Assembly: GCF_040954835.1 (NCBI RefSeq)
Contig: NC_090698.1
Location: 66,719,284-66,783,283, forward strand
Length of the DNA: 64,000 bases
Direction of reading: 5' to 3'
Origin: Lepisosteus oculatus
Taxonomy: Eukaryota > Chordata > Actinopteri > Semionotiformes > Lepisosteidae
Part shown: in pieces, positions 1 to 12,700 of the stretch
Numbering within the stretch: position 1 is the stretch's first letter
How the letters are laid out: each line of letters opens with the position of its first letter
The notes under the pieces: model-generated
The model's input: only the letters and a program-made list of their open reading frames with translations
Told to the model about the DNA's origin: nothing
The model's database searches: none
Translations under genes and position numbers: made by a program

Positions 1-86
1 TCTGCACCCATTGCTTGCTGGGATAGCTCCCCCTCCACCCTGTATTGGATAAAGCGATCAGAAAATGGATGAGTGGATGGATTAAG
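1..86 (+). repeat. 3' end of a dispersed repeat ending in GGATGG units
   Basis: Starts with a gcacccattgcttgctggga-like block and ends ggataaagcgatcagaaaat plus ATGGATGG-like units. The same ending occurs in the copies at 8192, 17865 and 38505. It lies in intron 5 of gene A, which holds nothing else clear up to exon 6. Confidence 0.6.
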
Positions 87-676
87 TGCCTTTACTGACT
101 TGTGAGGATTACTTGATCTGATTCAGTCATTTTCCAAAGCGAATGCATTCTGTAGGTCAACTTTAAAAGATTTTAAAAGCCTGTCATTCCAGAAGTGAAA
201 CACACTTGCTCTACCAAGAACCAAGAGCATTAAGGGGTGTGACCTTGTAACCTCCAGTGCAGAGACAACTATACATCTAATTGTACAGAAAATGAGTGTA
301 CTGAACCATACACCTCACTAGATGGGCCTTAAAGTCTTTTTGCTTTCTTTTTCTAACATCTGCTTACCTGCTGAAGAACAAATGTTGCCTCCAAAATGTC
401 AGGCGCTTGTTTATATCCATAAATCGGTTAAGATCCCTCAAGAATACAAGAACTGGACAACAAATATATCCAATTAAATCTTTTTACCGGTAGGTGAAGG
501 TATTTGGTGTTATCTAGATTTTTCAAAGGTTCATGAAAGCCATAAAAATGTGCTTTAGCAGGAGGTAAATGGTCATTGAAAGGAGAGAAGGGAATGGGAG
601 ATTTATCTGTCTGGTACTATCCAACCCTACTGTCCGTGTGGATGATGTTGCTGTTCTGTTTTTGTGCCACTCCCAG

Positions 677-796
677 CTCTCTGCAGTGGTGGAGCACTGA
701 AACCTGTAACGCGATCAACGGGACTAACGCAGCCTCCTTCCACCCTCTCATAACCAAGAACGAAACACTCCAGATCTTTGCTTCTGACATCTGCAG
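677..796 (+). CDS. scarb2: gene A exon 6
   Basis: Acceptor ccactcccag and donor gtttgt (a weak but legal GT donor). The first base completes a codon from exon 5, then the frame reads SLQWWSTETC, NAINGTNAASFHPLITK and on to SDICR. It matches the LIMP-2 block around WW..CNMINGT. It carries sequons NGT and NET and the first disulphide cysteine (DIC). It ends two bases into an Arg codon. Confidence 0.93.
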
Positions 797-3700
797 GTTT
801 GTCCATCAGTGTTGACCGTCTTATTTCCCTGTGTTCTTCCAACCGGTCAGCCTGGCCTTGTGAGTCATGTGAGGATGCTGTTGGCTTCTCTACAGCTGTT
901 GCTGTAAGGTCTGCCAGATGGTGTTTGGCCCAGTCCGTTAGTGAGTGAAAGGATGTAATTGGCTTTGACATAGGATTGGAGGGCGTAAGATACTTAAAAA
1001 AAGAATAACATACAACGTCAGAGCAAAAAAAAGAAAGCGAGATTTTACATTGAAACTATCCATGTTTCAGTATTGCTAATAGTGACCTTCTGCACCTTTT
1101 GTTTTTGTTTTAAAATGTGCAGCACAGCAATTTCAGTGCATTGCATCATTTCAGTCATACAGTGCTGACCATCTGCCACAACAAAGCGTAACGTCCTTTT
1201 CTGCATGTGACATACTGTAGATTATAGATAACATCATCCTCCTGAAGAAAACCACAGACTACGTGTCTTTTTTGTTTTTGTAGATTCTAAGTTGTAGCGA
1301 GATCCCTGCTTATTTTTGCTCCGAGTTTTAAAGGATGTTTCAGGCAGTGTGATGCGTGTCGTCTTCCAGTCAGGCTTGAGTATACGTTTCTTTTCAGAGG
1401 GTTAAAGCTGTTTTCATTCTGTTACAGATCCCTGTATGTTACATTTGAAAAGGAAGTCTATATCAAAGATCTACCTGCCTTGCGCTTTGTGGTGCCTAAA
1501 GAGGTTTTTGCTAATTCCACGGAGAATGAGGGGTTTTGCGTTCCACCTGGGAACTGTCTTCCTGCGGGGCTTTTAAATGTCAGCGTCTGCAAACAAGGTA
1601 CCAATGATTTCCAGCTGTCAGCAGAGTCCCAACCCCTCCCCCATGACCCCACACTCCGTCTTTCAGGTTTCTGAAGTATCCGAGCTGCTAGAAAACAGCA
1701 GTTTCAACTCAGGAGAAGGGATTATATATAACATACTGGATAGTATGCCCCGCATTAAAACATCTAAGAACATTGTCTTGTAATTGTAACAGCATTGCAC
1801 TGATCAAAGTCATATTAGTCATAACCAAAATCATTCCATGACAAATATGGCTGTTCCACCAGGGGTATGAATAAATCTGCACTGCTCAGTGCACAGTAAT
1901 AACCTCCTTGGGTGCATCACTAAAACCCGCTTTCCAATCAATTATTAATTTTTTGGTTCTTTTTTAGATTTTGTTCTTGCAGTGTTTTCCACAAAACCAC
2001 TGAAACGGTTAGAAAGTGGATAAGTATACACAAACCCAGACTGTCCTACAAAAATCAGGAGGCTTTTAAAACTTTATTTTTGCAATTTATGGGATAATGT
2101 TGTATAGGGACTTACTGACTAAACAGTACATAATTTTAACAGATGCCAAATCCTGCGTCAGTTACATTTACGAAACATGCGGTAGTGGAACTTTTGTTTG
2201 CCATGGCTGAACCAGTGCATAATGTATTATCGCTTAAGTTGGGGAAAAGAGAAAATTACCACAAGCTCACAGCATTTTTCGCCTTTTCTCTTGAACAGAT
2301 GCACCCATCATTGTGTCCTCTCCACATTTCTACCAGGCGGAAGAGCAATTTGTTCATGACATCCATGGGATGAAGCCCAATAAAGAGGAGCATGAAACCT
2401 TCATGGACATAAATCCAGTAAGTGACTTGCTCGGACAGTATTCTGTCGGGAAGCCAAGCAGTTTTGTCGTTTTCTTGCTACTCATCCTGACTGTTTTCAA
2501 TCAGTCAATCAAAGTTTATTTATCAAATGCAATACAATACAGCATACAACAGTAGTTGCTGGCAATGAAATGTCTTTAAAAAGGAGGGAAAACAGTTTGT
2601 GACTGGGATGACTGGGGTCCTTGACAATGGACCTGGACTTCTTCAGACGTCTAGCTGAGTATCATCCTGGATGTCTGGTAACTCACAGCCGGTAATGAGC
2701 TGCGCTGACTTCACCACCCTCTGCAGTGCTCTGCGATCCCGGGCGGAGCAGCTCCCATACCAGGCAGTGATGCAGCCAGTCAGGATACTCTGAATAGTGC
2801 ACCTGTAGAAGTTGGTCTGGGTACTGTATGTGACGGCATGCCGAACTTCTTTAGCCTGCGGAGATAAGACAGGCACTGCTGTGCTGTTTGGACCATGATG
2901 TTCGTGTGGTGGGTCCAGGTTAAGTCCTCTGTGATATAACTCCCAGGAATGTAAAACTGCTAACCCTCTCCACTGCAGTCCCATTGGTATAAAAAGGTAT
3001 GTGATCTCCTCCCTGGTGTTTCCTATAGTCCACAATCATCTCCTTAGTCTTACTAATGTTCAGAGAGAGGTTGTTCTCCTGGCACCATGCCGCCAGGGTT
3101 TCAACCTCCTCCCTGTACACAGACTCTTCTCCATCTGTGATCAGGCCGATGACTGTTGTATCGTCCCCAAACTTAATGATGGAGTTTGAGTTATGCCTGG
3201 TGACACAATCATGGGTAAATAAGGAGTAGAGGACAGGGCTAAGCACACAGCCTTGGGGGGCTGAGAGTCAGGGTAGAGGATATGTTTTATGCTTTGGGTG
3301 TGGATTTTAATTTTAGAAACTGATCATTTCATAACACTTCTCACTTCTATTATAAATTAACAAAAGGGGAAATCATATAAAACAAGACTTTATGCTACTT
3401 TTGGCCGATTCAAATTGCTATTAAATAGCAGCGTCTCTATGATTCTTTTCAATGCACGTGTTTCTGCATTTGGCTTCAGGACAGTGATATATTTCTGCAC
3501 TATGTATGAATTTATTTGGTTCTGTCTCTCATATTTAAGTCTTGGGAGTTTTGCCAGATGAATGAAAGGTCAGCACTGGTTCTGTGGTTCATGTTTGTCA
3601 GTCAATTTGAATTCATTAGTGCAGCGCAGTAGCTGTTGGAGTTGTGACGTTTTTGAAAACAGGTCTGATATGAAGTTGCCGATGAAGCTGATCACTCCCA

Positions 3701-6700
3701 GGATGCATCGGGTGCAAGACTGGGCTGCACTTTAGCTGCGTCAGGTTCCACCTGTGCTTCAGAAAATCGATCACCTAGCAATGCGTTTTCTTTTAGTCCA
3801 GACTGACACTTTGCTCTGTTGAGTTTTAGTCCGTCTTTGATTATGTTGTGGCAGTGTTGTTCCCCACACCACAATATCATCTAAATAGACCTTCGGCAAT
3901 GTGCTCCGTTACTCCAAGAAGAATCTCAGAGGCGGCGATTGGGCCAAAGGATAGTCTCAAAAAAAGAGCACCTGGCAAAAGGAATGTTGAATGTACAATA
4001 CTTCGTGCTCTCTTCATCTCATTTTAATTACCGAAGCCCGTGACAGGTTCTCATTTGGTTGGAAACTGGTGGTTTCTTCTCCTTGTGGGATTTGACGATG
4101 CTCTCGTTTTCCGTTTGCGTTCAAGCCCTTGCGATCCACGCATCCTGGCCGTTCGCCGTGCTTTTTGACAGCTGCCATGGAGTCGACCCGCTCTGTGAGC
4201 TCTTCTGCCTTTCGAGTAACCCCAAGCTGCGTCATTCTGTCCAGCTCTTTTTTTTTTTTAGTGGCTCTCGTAGAGACGCTGGAACCCTTGAGGCTGAGCA
4301 TCGGTCTTGAGCTCAAATCCATAAGTGACTGGCCCGAGTAGCAAATCCTTTGAAAACATCAGGAAATCTCTGCACTGTGACATCAGCCATTTCACTGTTC
4401 AAGGTCACTGCTGCACTGGAACTGTTAGCAAGAAACACTCTTCTGACTAACTCCGTCCTCACAGGCCTGCCTCATCCCTTAGTAGCGATTCATGCCCATC
4501 TGAAACAACTACAAGCACAAGGTGATGCACTTTATTCTTGACCAGTACTTTCGGTACTTTTTGTGTCAATGTGTTGCCCATCATTGCTTTCAAAGGGACT
4601 TTCCTTTCGTTGCTTTAGTGTCACTTGTATTGATTAGGTTAGCGTTTGCCCCAGTGTCCAGTTTCCATGGACTCGACGTTCCATTTATTTGCCGCGTCAC
4701 CACCTGTTTGTTTCTGATGGCTGCATGAACATCCGTTCTGAATTACATTTGCATTCGTTTTTTCTTCTTGCTGCACGTCGTCGCGTGAAATCACGCCTAC
4801 AAATAACGTCTCACTTAAACCGGTATCTTCCAAAACATTGCCCTTCCTCCATGGCCTTTTTAGAAAAAAAAACACTGTTCAGCAAAGTGATTTTTTTGCT
4901 GTGCATTTTGTGCACTGTTTTCCACTCGCTGGCCGTGGTTGATGTTGAGTACCACATCAGGTGCAGTTAGAAGTGCCCTCACCTGCGCGCTGCCCAGTGC
5001 TTCTACTGCCAGTGCTTGACGCCTCACCAGCAGCCACACTTTCGCGTGTTACCGTGTTATTTCCATTTTCATTTCAAGTTCACTGGCCTGGCATCTTTCA
5101 ACAGCATCTTCTGAAGTAAGGTCGGGCTCCAGCAGGAGTCATTCTCTCGATGTTTTCTGTCGCGTACGCTCCACACAATCTGGTCCCGTGTCATATTGCA
5201 CGTCTGCGCTTTCCGTTCCAGATCGACCAGAAAGCAATGCAAGCTTTCCTCCCGGTTTCTGAATCCGCGTAATGAAAACCCACACCTCTCGGCTGGCTCA
5301 TTTTTCTTCGGCGAGCCGTGTTCGTCGACTTGGTCCTTGTCGCTTGGATTCGCGAAGACAGATGTGTTGAAGAGCTCAGTGGCAGGCTGGCTGGCTGTGA
5401 GGAGCAGGGCTGTCTGCTTTCCACCCCGCTGGCTTGCATGTACAATGAGAACTGCTGCCTGAATGCTCTCCAGTTGCACTCAAACGGTTCCCGTGAATTT
5501 AGAAAAATTCGGGCGGTTACAAAGCATCCATGTCGATTCACAGAAATCAGAGCTTTATATTAGCCCCACTTCTCGCTCCATGTTCATTCATTGTTCAATA
5601 AAGAAACAGGCTTTTGATGAACACCTACAGTAGCTCCTGCGATTCATTTATTCACAGCCGCTCACCTAACTTTTTACACTTTCTGTCCTGTCGTAATAGA
5701 CCGGTATACCAGATTGCTTTACGACGCTATTAAATGTACAATACTGCCGTATATTCGAGTTTCACTGCTGTATATCATCATTACACCCGAAGAAGGCTCC
5801 ACAGACGAAACGTTGCGTTTCTTTTCTTCTCTTTTCATCAGGGAATACACCTTTACTTGTACTTTTGCAGCCTACGCATGCTGACGTAGCTCCCTGCTTG
5901 AACTATATATCATTACACCGAGTTGTTACCGGCTTATGAATTAACACTCGGGAGAGAAACATTTTAGTTTCTAGTGTCGTTTAAAACACATTGTTATTGA
6001 CATTAAAGCCGGTCCTAAACCGGCGTTGAATCCGTTTCCGTTTTAGGCGCACATTCAAACTGAGCCACAAGAGGGCGCTCAAGTCCGTTAGTTCATCAGC
6101 ACGTATTCATCATAAGCAATACAGAAGCCCAGACCTGGAAAATGTGCTGAGTTTTTTTAGTGACCTGTTGGTAGAAAAAAAGAATCAAGAGCTTTTTAGA
6201 TGTTTTACAAAAAATATTGTAAATTTGTTTATTGGACCTTTTAGGTGATTATTCATTTAATGCCTCAGAACGTCTGTTCTATGTTGCTTATAGATCTCAT
6301 TTAAGGCCTTATAAAAAAATAAAATATTTTATTACAGTTGACACATCATAAGAATTTGCTGGTTAGACTACACAAGAATAAGTACACAGATATTTGTTTT
6401 ATTAGTTTAAAGTATCAGATGTTTAAATTTATATAACTTCCATTTTTCTCACTGTAATGTAACTTGGTATTGTATTTAGTGAGGTTCTGTGAAATTCATT
6501 TTTTAAAAAAATTCTACTTGGTTATTCAATTTATTTGGTTGTCTTCAATGCTCAAATTTCAGAGCAGGGCGTTTCTCGGCTGTATTAATCAATTACAAAA
6601 GATAAACAGGAAAATGGTAATGTTGCAGAAGCAGCTTGGGCAGGGTTTCATTTGAAATTCAGTTCAGAAGTGTTTGTCCCTTGAGAAAAGGCGAAGACCT

Positions 6701-9700
6701 CTGTAGCATGAAAAATGTGAACCTACAGTAGTTTGGAAGATTTAAGCTTGTTAGCTTAACAGTTGTTTAGCAACCAATGAAATACTTTCATTACTCTGAC
6801 CTATGTGCATCTGATGACCTTGATTAGTAACCTTTTAATATGTAAATTGAGCTTCCCATCAAGGGGGGAGTAAAGAATATTTTTTTAGATATCACTAGGT
6901 GATAAAACTGTGGTTTCTAAGGTCCTAGTTGTGATGAAAGCAGGTCACTCATGTCAGTGTGGCTCAAAATAACTCCAGCTCTCTCTTCCTCTGGGCTCTT
7001 TCAGTCTGAAGTCCTTTTTGTGATAAGCAGTTTTATCACAGTCGTTAAATAATCAAAATCTAAGTTGTACCAGGTTCTGTAAGCTGCAGATAAGAAATAT
7101 TGCTTTGTTGGTCAATTAGAAGTAGGATTTCAGCAGATAGGAATAGAGAATTCCTCTGCTCTGCTACTGTAGGTGTTATTCTCTCCAAACCTTGCTTTCA
7201 GTTTTTTTCAGACTCGATTTTTTGTCATGTCGCTCTGTCATGGATGTTTGAAAGGTGATAGTGCAGTGTATCCATTTTGAGTGCAGAGATGTGCAGCTGG
7301 CAAAGTTGCGGTTTTTGCACCCAGGAAGTGCAGGGTGACTCACTGGGTTGGGACTTGAAGAAAGCCCTGCTCAACATCTTACTGTTTTTGAACATTTTAC
7401 TGATTTTTTTTTTACGGTCTTATTGCAGATTTGTTTCTTTTATCCTGGAGGAGAGGTAGAACAGATTGGAAAGACTGTACAAGGTAAAAAAATAAGTTAG
7501 TATCATTTGGGTAAAGAAATGACCTTTTCAGTAGAAAATTCCTCATGCGTAGTTTTCTTTTTTTTATTAAACTTCTCATTTTAAGAAATGTTAGGTTTTC
7601 AGACTTTTTGGACTGTTTGCTGTGTGTTATATGTTGTACTGAACAGTATTGGTACCGTACTTTCTCTCTTTGTGTCTAAAATAGGGACTTCAAAAATCCC
7701 CTTTTGACAGGCTGGCATGGATTGAGGTCCTTTTGTTTGTTTCTGGATTGTTTTCTGAGGTGTTGGCATCCTTGCTTTCTGGGGAATCTTTTCTGAAAAC
7801 AATTATCCAGCACTATCCAAAGTCCATTGCTACTTACAGTACGTGCTCTTATCCGTACTGTTTACAAGCCGTAAAGGAGAAGGATGATTTTTATCATACT
7901 TCGTAGTGATAAGCCAGTCTGTGTTTTTTCCTTCGTTTTCCTTGGCAAATTCTTTCTCAAAATATATTTTAATGAGTGGGCAAACTGTAGTGCTTAAATG
8001 TGTTGGGTTTATATGCAAAAATCTGTGAAAATAAACACTGAAAACTAATTCTTTTAGTTCAAAATAATTAGTTCCCAGTGTTTATTTTTATTTTAGTTTC
8101 CAGTACAAAAGACTTACAAAAGCTTTTCAGCACAATATGTCAGTTTCTAAGCTGCAAAAATGATGATTAAAACTACAGTGTGGAGCAATAACATGGAGTG
8201 GCACAGTGGATAGCGTTGCTGTCTCCCAGTACAGGGGCCCTGGGTTTCCTCTGGGTGCTCCAGTTCTCTCCTGCAGTCCAAAAACATAGGTTAACTGACC
8301 TCTGGGAAAATTGGCACTGGTGTGAGTGTGTTTGTGTCTGGGTGTGCCCTGCGATGGACTGGTGTCCCATCCACGGTGTGTCCTGCCCTGCGCCTGTTGT
8401 TAGCCGGGATGGGCTCCAGTTCCCCCTGTGACCCCGAGTCTGATAAAGCCATTTAGAAAATGGGTGGATGGGGCAATGAATTGGGCTCACACATGGGACC
8501 ATGGGGAACACCAGACTCTCAGCAATAGCTGAGCGGGGTTGTGCAGCTGTGCCCCATGTCCATCGGCTTCACCAGGCTATCGTGAACATGAAGGACATTC
8601 ACTTGGAGCTGCTTTCACTGCTCTGTTCTTTGTTCTCCTGAGCTATTAATTCTTGAAAAAGGCTCAACAGCCAAAACATGAGATCTTGAGATCTGGTCTT
8701 GTACCTACAGGCTTAAAATCTGTTACTGGTGCCATACCATGCATTTCTGTACTATCAATCATGGCATTGTACTGTGTGAGATGGAAATCTCCTTCGTGAA
8801 TCCCTGGTGCTTGCCTTCCTTGGTTGTTGTAGATGCAGTGATGTCTTAGTTACTTACACAGTGATCTGTGTAGAGACTTTTGCTATTTAGTATATTATAT
8901 TGTGTCCAGGTAAGAGTATTCAACATAATGAATGTGGTACCGTTGTGCTAATGACAGTCCGATTTGTTTTCAAATCCTACTGACGTGATTCTTTACTTAC
9001 AGTTGCCTGTCTGCTTTTACGACATGTATGCAGCAGAACTTAAGTAAAATCTGATAAGACTTGTTTGGTTTGGCTCCTTGCAGGCCTCTTTGCAAAGTTG
9101 GTGGTTTCGATGCTGTTGTGAAAATGTCTTAGAATTAAGCCCTTCAAGGAAGAAACCTTGGTGTTGAAAACATCATGAGGGTATTTTAATTTTCATCTGT
9201 GTAACACTTCTCAGTTCTAGTCTTTGCTGTCTCTGATCCTGAAGAATTGATCTATACATTTTATTTCATCGGCATTAGACTTCCCATGTTTATTATTCTT
9301 ATCTACTAAGAAACTAAAAAGGCTTCATTGTGTCCAGAACTGTGTGTCTGGTGTGCTGACTACTCTCCCTCAGCATGAAATTTGTGTTTTGTGTAAGTTG
9401 AAGACTCCCTTTGAAAGTGAAAGTTGAATGGACTTAAGTTTGTCAAGCTGACATTTAATATACTTAATAGTCTTCTATAAAGGGTTATCCAAAGGATTTA
9501 TAGCATGAGATCTCCTAATTCAGGTCTTCTTCTACCAAAGACCAGGATCCACACAATCGGTGATGGAACCTTCTCTTGCTAAGCTCCCGACTGTGGAACT
9601 CAGTACCCATATCTATTTGAGACTGATTGTGAACACCATCTTTACATTGCCCTTGAAGACCCATTTTCACTCTGCTTTTTAATGTGCATTTCTGTTGTGC

Positions 9701-12700
9701 TCTTGGTTTTGCTGTGTGTTTTGTATTTTGTGGGCAATGTTGTATTGTGCTGTGTCTTTTTGAGAGCTCTGTATATCATGCTTAAGTTTTAAAACTGATC
9801 CTTTTCAGATCATCAAATAATTGTGGTTTGTAGACTGATGGTATTTTACTTTTACGTTAATCTTGGAAGTTCAGGGATTCCATTCCCTTGCAAACGGTGC
9901 TCCGTTTTTAAAGGTAAACAAGTGAACAAATGGAGAATGTTGATTTTGCTTTGGATTTTTTCACATCACTATTTAATTGAAAGTTGTGTGTGTTCGATAA
10001 TTAAGAGCTAGTCACAGAATTCTTTTAGAAAAAAGTACTTCAGAGACGACAAAGAAGGACCCTGCTGTGATACAATCTTTTTATCTAGCGTTTGCTGTCC
10101 TGATAGTTTTTTACATTCTGATTTTTGGAGTATTTATTTGGAAGCTGGAAAGATGGTGATCTTTACCCCATCCGACTCCTAGTGTTCAGCTTGACGTGTG
10201 AAGGGGGCTGCATGCTGAGCTGACAGTCTCCACACACTGTTCTCGTTCAGACATGTCGGTGCCCATCACAGAGTGTTCCTTTTCATCCTGCAAGAGCATC
10301 GAGCTGCAGGAACGGCTCGATCTTTAAACAAACGGTAGATGGCGGTAAAACACTTTTCTGGTATTAAACATTGGCAAGGAATAAATCTCAAGTCCGACTT
10401 TGCGAAAATGTGCAGTCAACATGAAAACGGGTCACGCTCAAAGAGAATTTTGCGCTAGACCATGGTTAATTAAGAATGAACATTTTAGCCTTAATGTAAC
10501 TCTGGTGAAAGAACCTACAAGATTAACTTTTTGTGTTTGTTTTTTTTCACAGCTCACGGGCATTCTGTTGAGGGCAGCAAAGCGAATCCAGGTGAACGTC
10601 TTCGTTGAGAAAATTGATGTTTTCAGGTAAGTTGAGAAACTCACTCTTAAAATGGTATTCAACGTTAATTGATTCATGAGCTCAGGGCTCCCCCGGCTTT
10701 GTTTTATTATAATGCCCTCCCAGCTGCCCTTGGTGGCTCTGTCGTTACCCGTCATCATGCGGCGAAGACCCCTGCACGCCCGCAGGACGAAGGAGCAAGA
10801 GCAGACAGGCCCCTCTGTCTCTGCGACCCATCAGCCCGTTGGTCTTGATCGAGGCGCTGGGAGGTACTGGAGGTTCAGTGCTAGCCGGTGGAGAGGAGCG
10901 CCCCCTTGTGGGTGCCTGGGAAGTGGCAGCCCTATATCTGGCGGTGTTGTGCCACTAGGGCTCTGTCTCTTGGGGGGGTGGGGTGGGGAGTGGAGTTCAA
11001 GTCACAAGCTAGTGACATTGGCTCCAACTCTCACAGATCTCGGCCTGAGCTGAGAGCAAACTCTTTTATTGCTTTCGAATGCAAACCGAAAATTCATGCC
11101 AGGACACTTGGAAGACCTTACAGATGGATTTGTCTTGTTACACAGTTCCAAGATGCCCATCAGGGTAAAGATCCAGAAAAGCACTGAAATTCACAGATGT
11201 CTGGTAAAGAGTGTTGCCCATTTTCAAAACTTGGATCTGTCCTGATCCAAGTTTATTATTAGGAGGCCATGATTGTTAAGGGCCAATGGGAAATCTGGCC
11301 AGGATGTCAGGGTGACACCCCTACTCTTTTTGAGAAACAACCTTGGATTTTTAATGACCACAGAGACTCAGGGCCTTGGCTTTACGTCTCATCCAAAGGA
11401 CGGTGCCTTTTTACAGTATAGTGTCCCCGTCACTGGGGCATTAGGACCACACAGACCGCAGGGTGAGCGCCCCCTACTGGCCCCACTAACACCTCTTCCA
11501 GCAGCAACCTTAGTTTTTTCCAGGAAGTTTCACATCCAGGTACTGGTCAGGCTCACACCTGCTGAGCTTCAGTGGGCTGCCAGCTGTGAGCTGCAGGGTG
11601 ATATGACTGCTGGCTCCCTTGTTTTGTGTTATTAGTGTTTTCCATGTGTCCTTTATTCTGTAAAACCACATTGGAAAAGTCCTGTAGGAGGTTATTTTGC
11701 CCCAAAAATCTAGTCTTTTTTGTTTGTTCTGAATGCACCTGTAAAAGCATGAATGGGCTGTTCCAGCAAGGGGCAGGGCGTTGGCGTTATTGAAGTGTAC
11801 TCGCATGACCTTAGTTTGGGAAAAGAGGAGTCAGTTTTGTTGGAGCTAGAAAACACAGAAGCAAAGGAATCAGTGCCTCCTGGTCAGATGGCACCATTCT
11901 TGAGAGCTGCGGCTGAAAGGCTGGGTTCTTGTTCTCTAGTGGGCTGGACTGGAGTAGACACGACGCTTCTGGTTTTGCTCACGTCTCTCAGTCTCTCCTC
12001 GACTGCATCTTCTACACAGGCTTAGAGCTTTTGAAAGTTTGTGCCAGGACAGAATTTTTGCAGGCAACGCAGTGAGAGTGTGACACAAACGGAAACTGAC
12101 ATGTAAATATCTGTTTATATCCGGGAACAAACAACCCTTTAATCTTCTCAAGTGGGTAACCATCTCAGAATGATCCTCTGGAAGTAACTGCTGCGTGACC
12201 CTGTACCTTTTTGAGGCAGCAGTACAATGAAAGATGTTTTGCACAGTTTTGTTATTAATGGTGGGGAATTTTCAGATTCTTCTTTAACAGCCTAATTGTC
12301 TATTTTTTGTGTCCAGTTAACTGCCAACACAAGTCAGTGCTTTAAACAGATCCTGTGACGGGGCCATTTCGGTGTTGATAGGCCTAAAATGAAACATTCA
12401 TAAAGGCAATGTCGTTCATTAAATCCTTGGCGGGGTGGTATTATGTTGAAATTATGCCTAGGTGTGCTGATGCATCATTTCTTGTATATTTCTCGGTTCT
12501 GCAACCTTTTCCTGTGTGACTAAAGACACCTACATACTGTTTGTCTAGGCCGTGAAGTTTTTACTTGCTTGCCTCTTCGGCTGGTATCTGCTGTTTTAGA
12601 AGTAATCTCACATAACCGCAGTACCCTCCCCTCACTCCACTTCTGGATGTCTGACTCTTGTTGCTAGCATGTTCTTTGCACATGACAAGTCTTAAATTAA

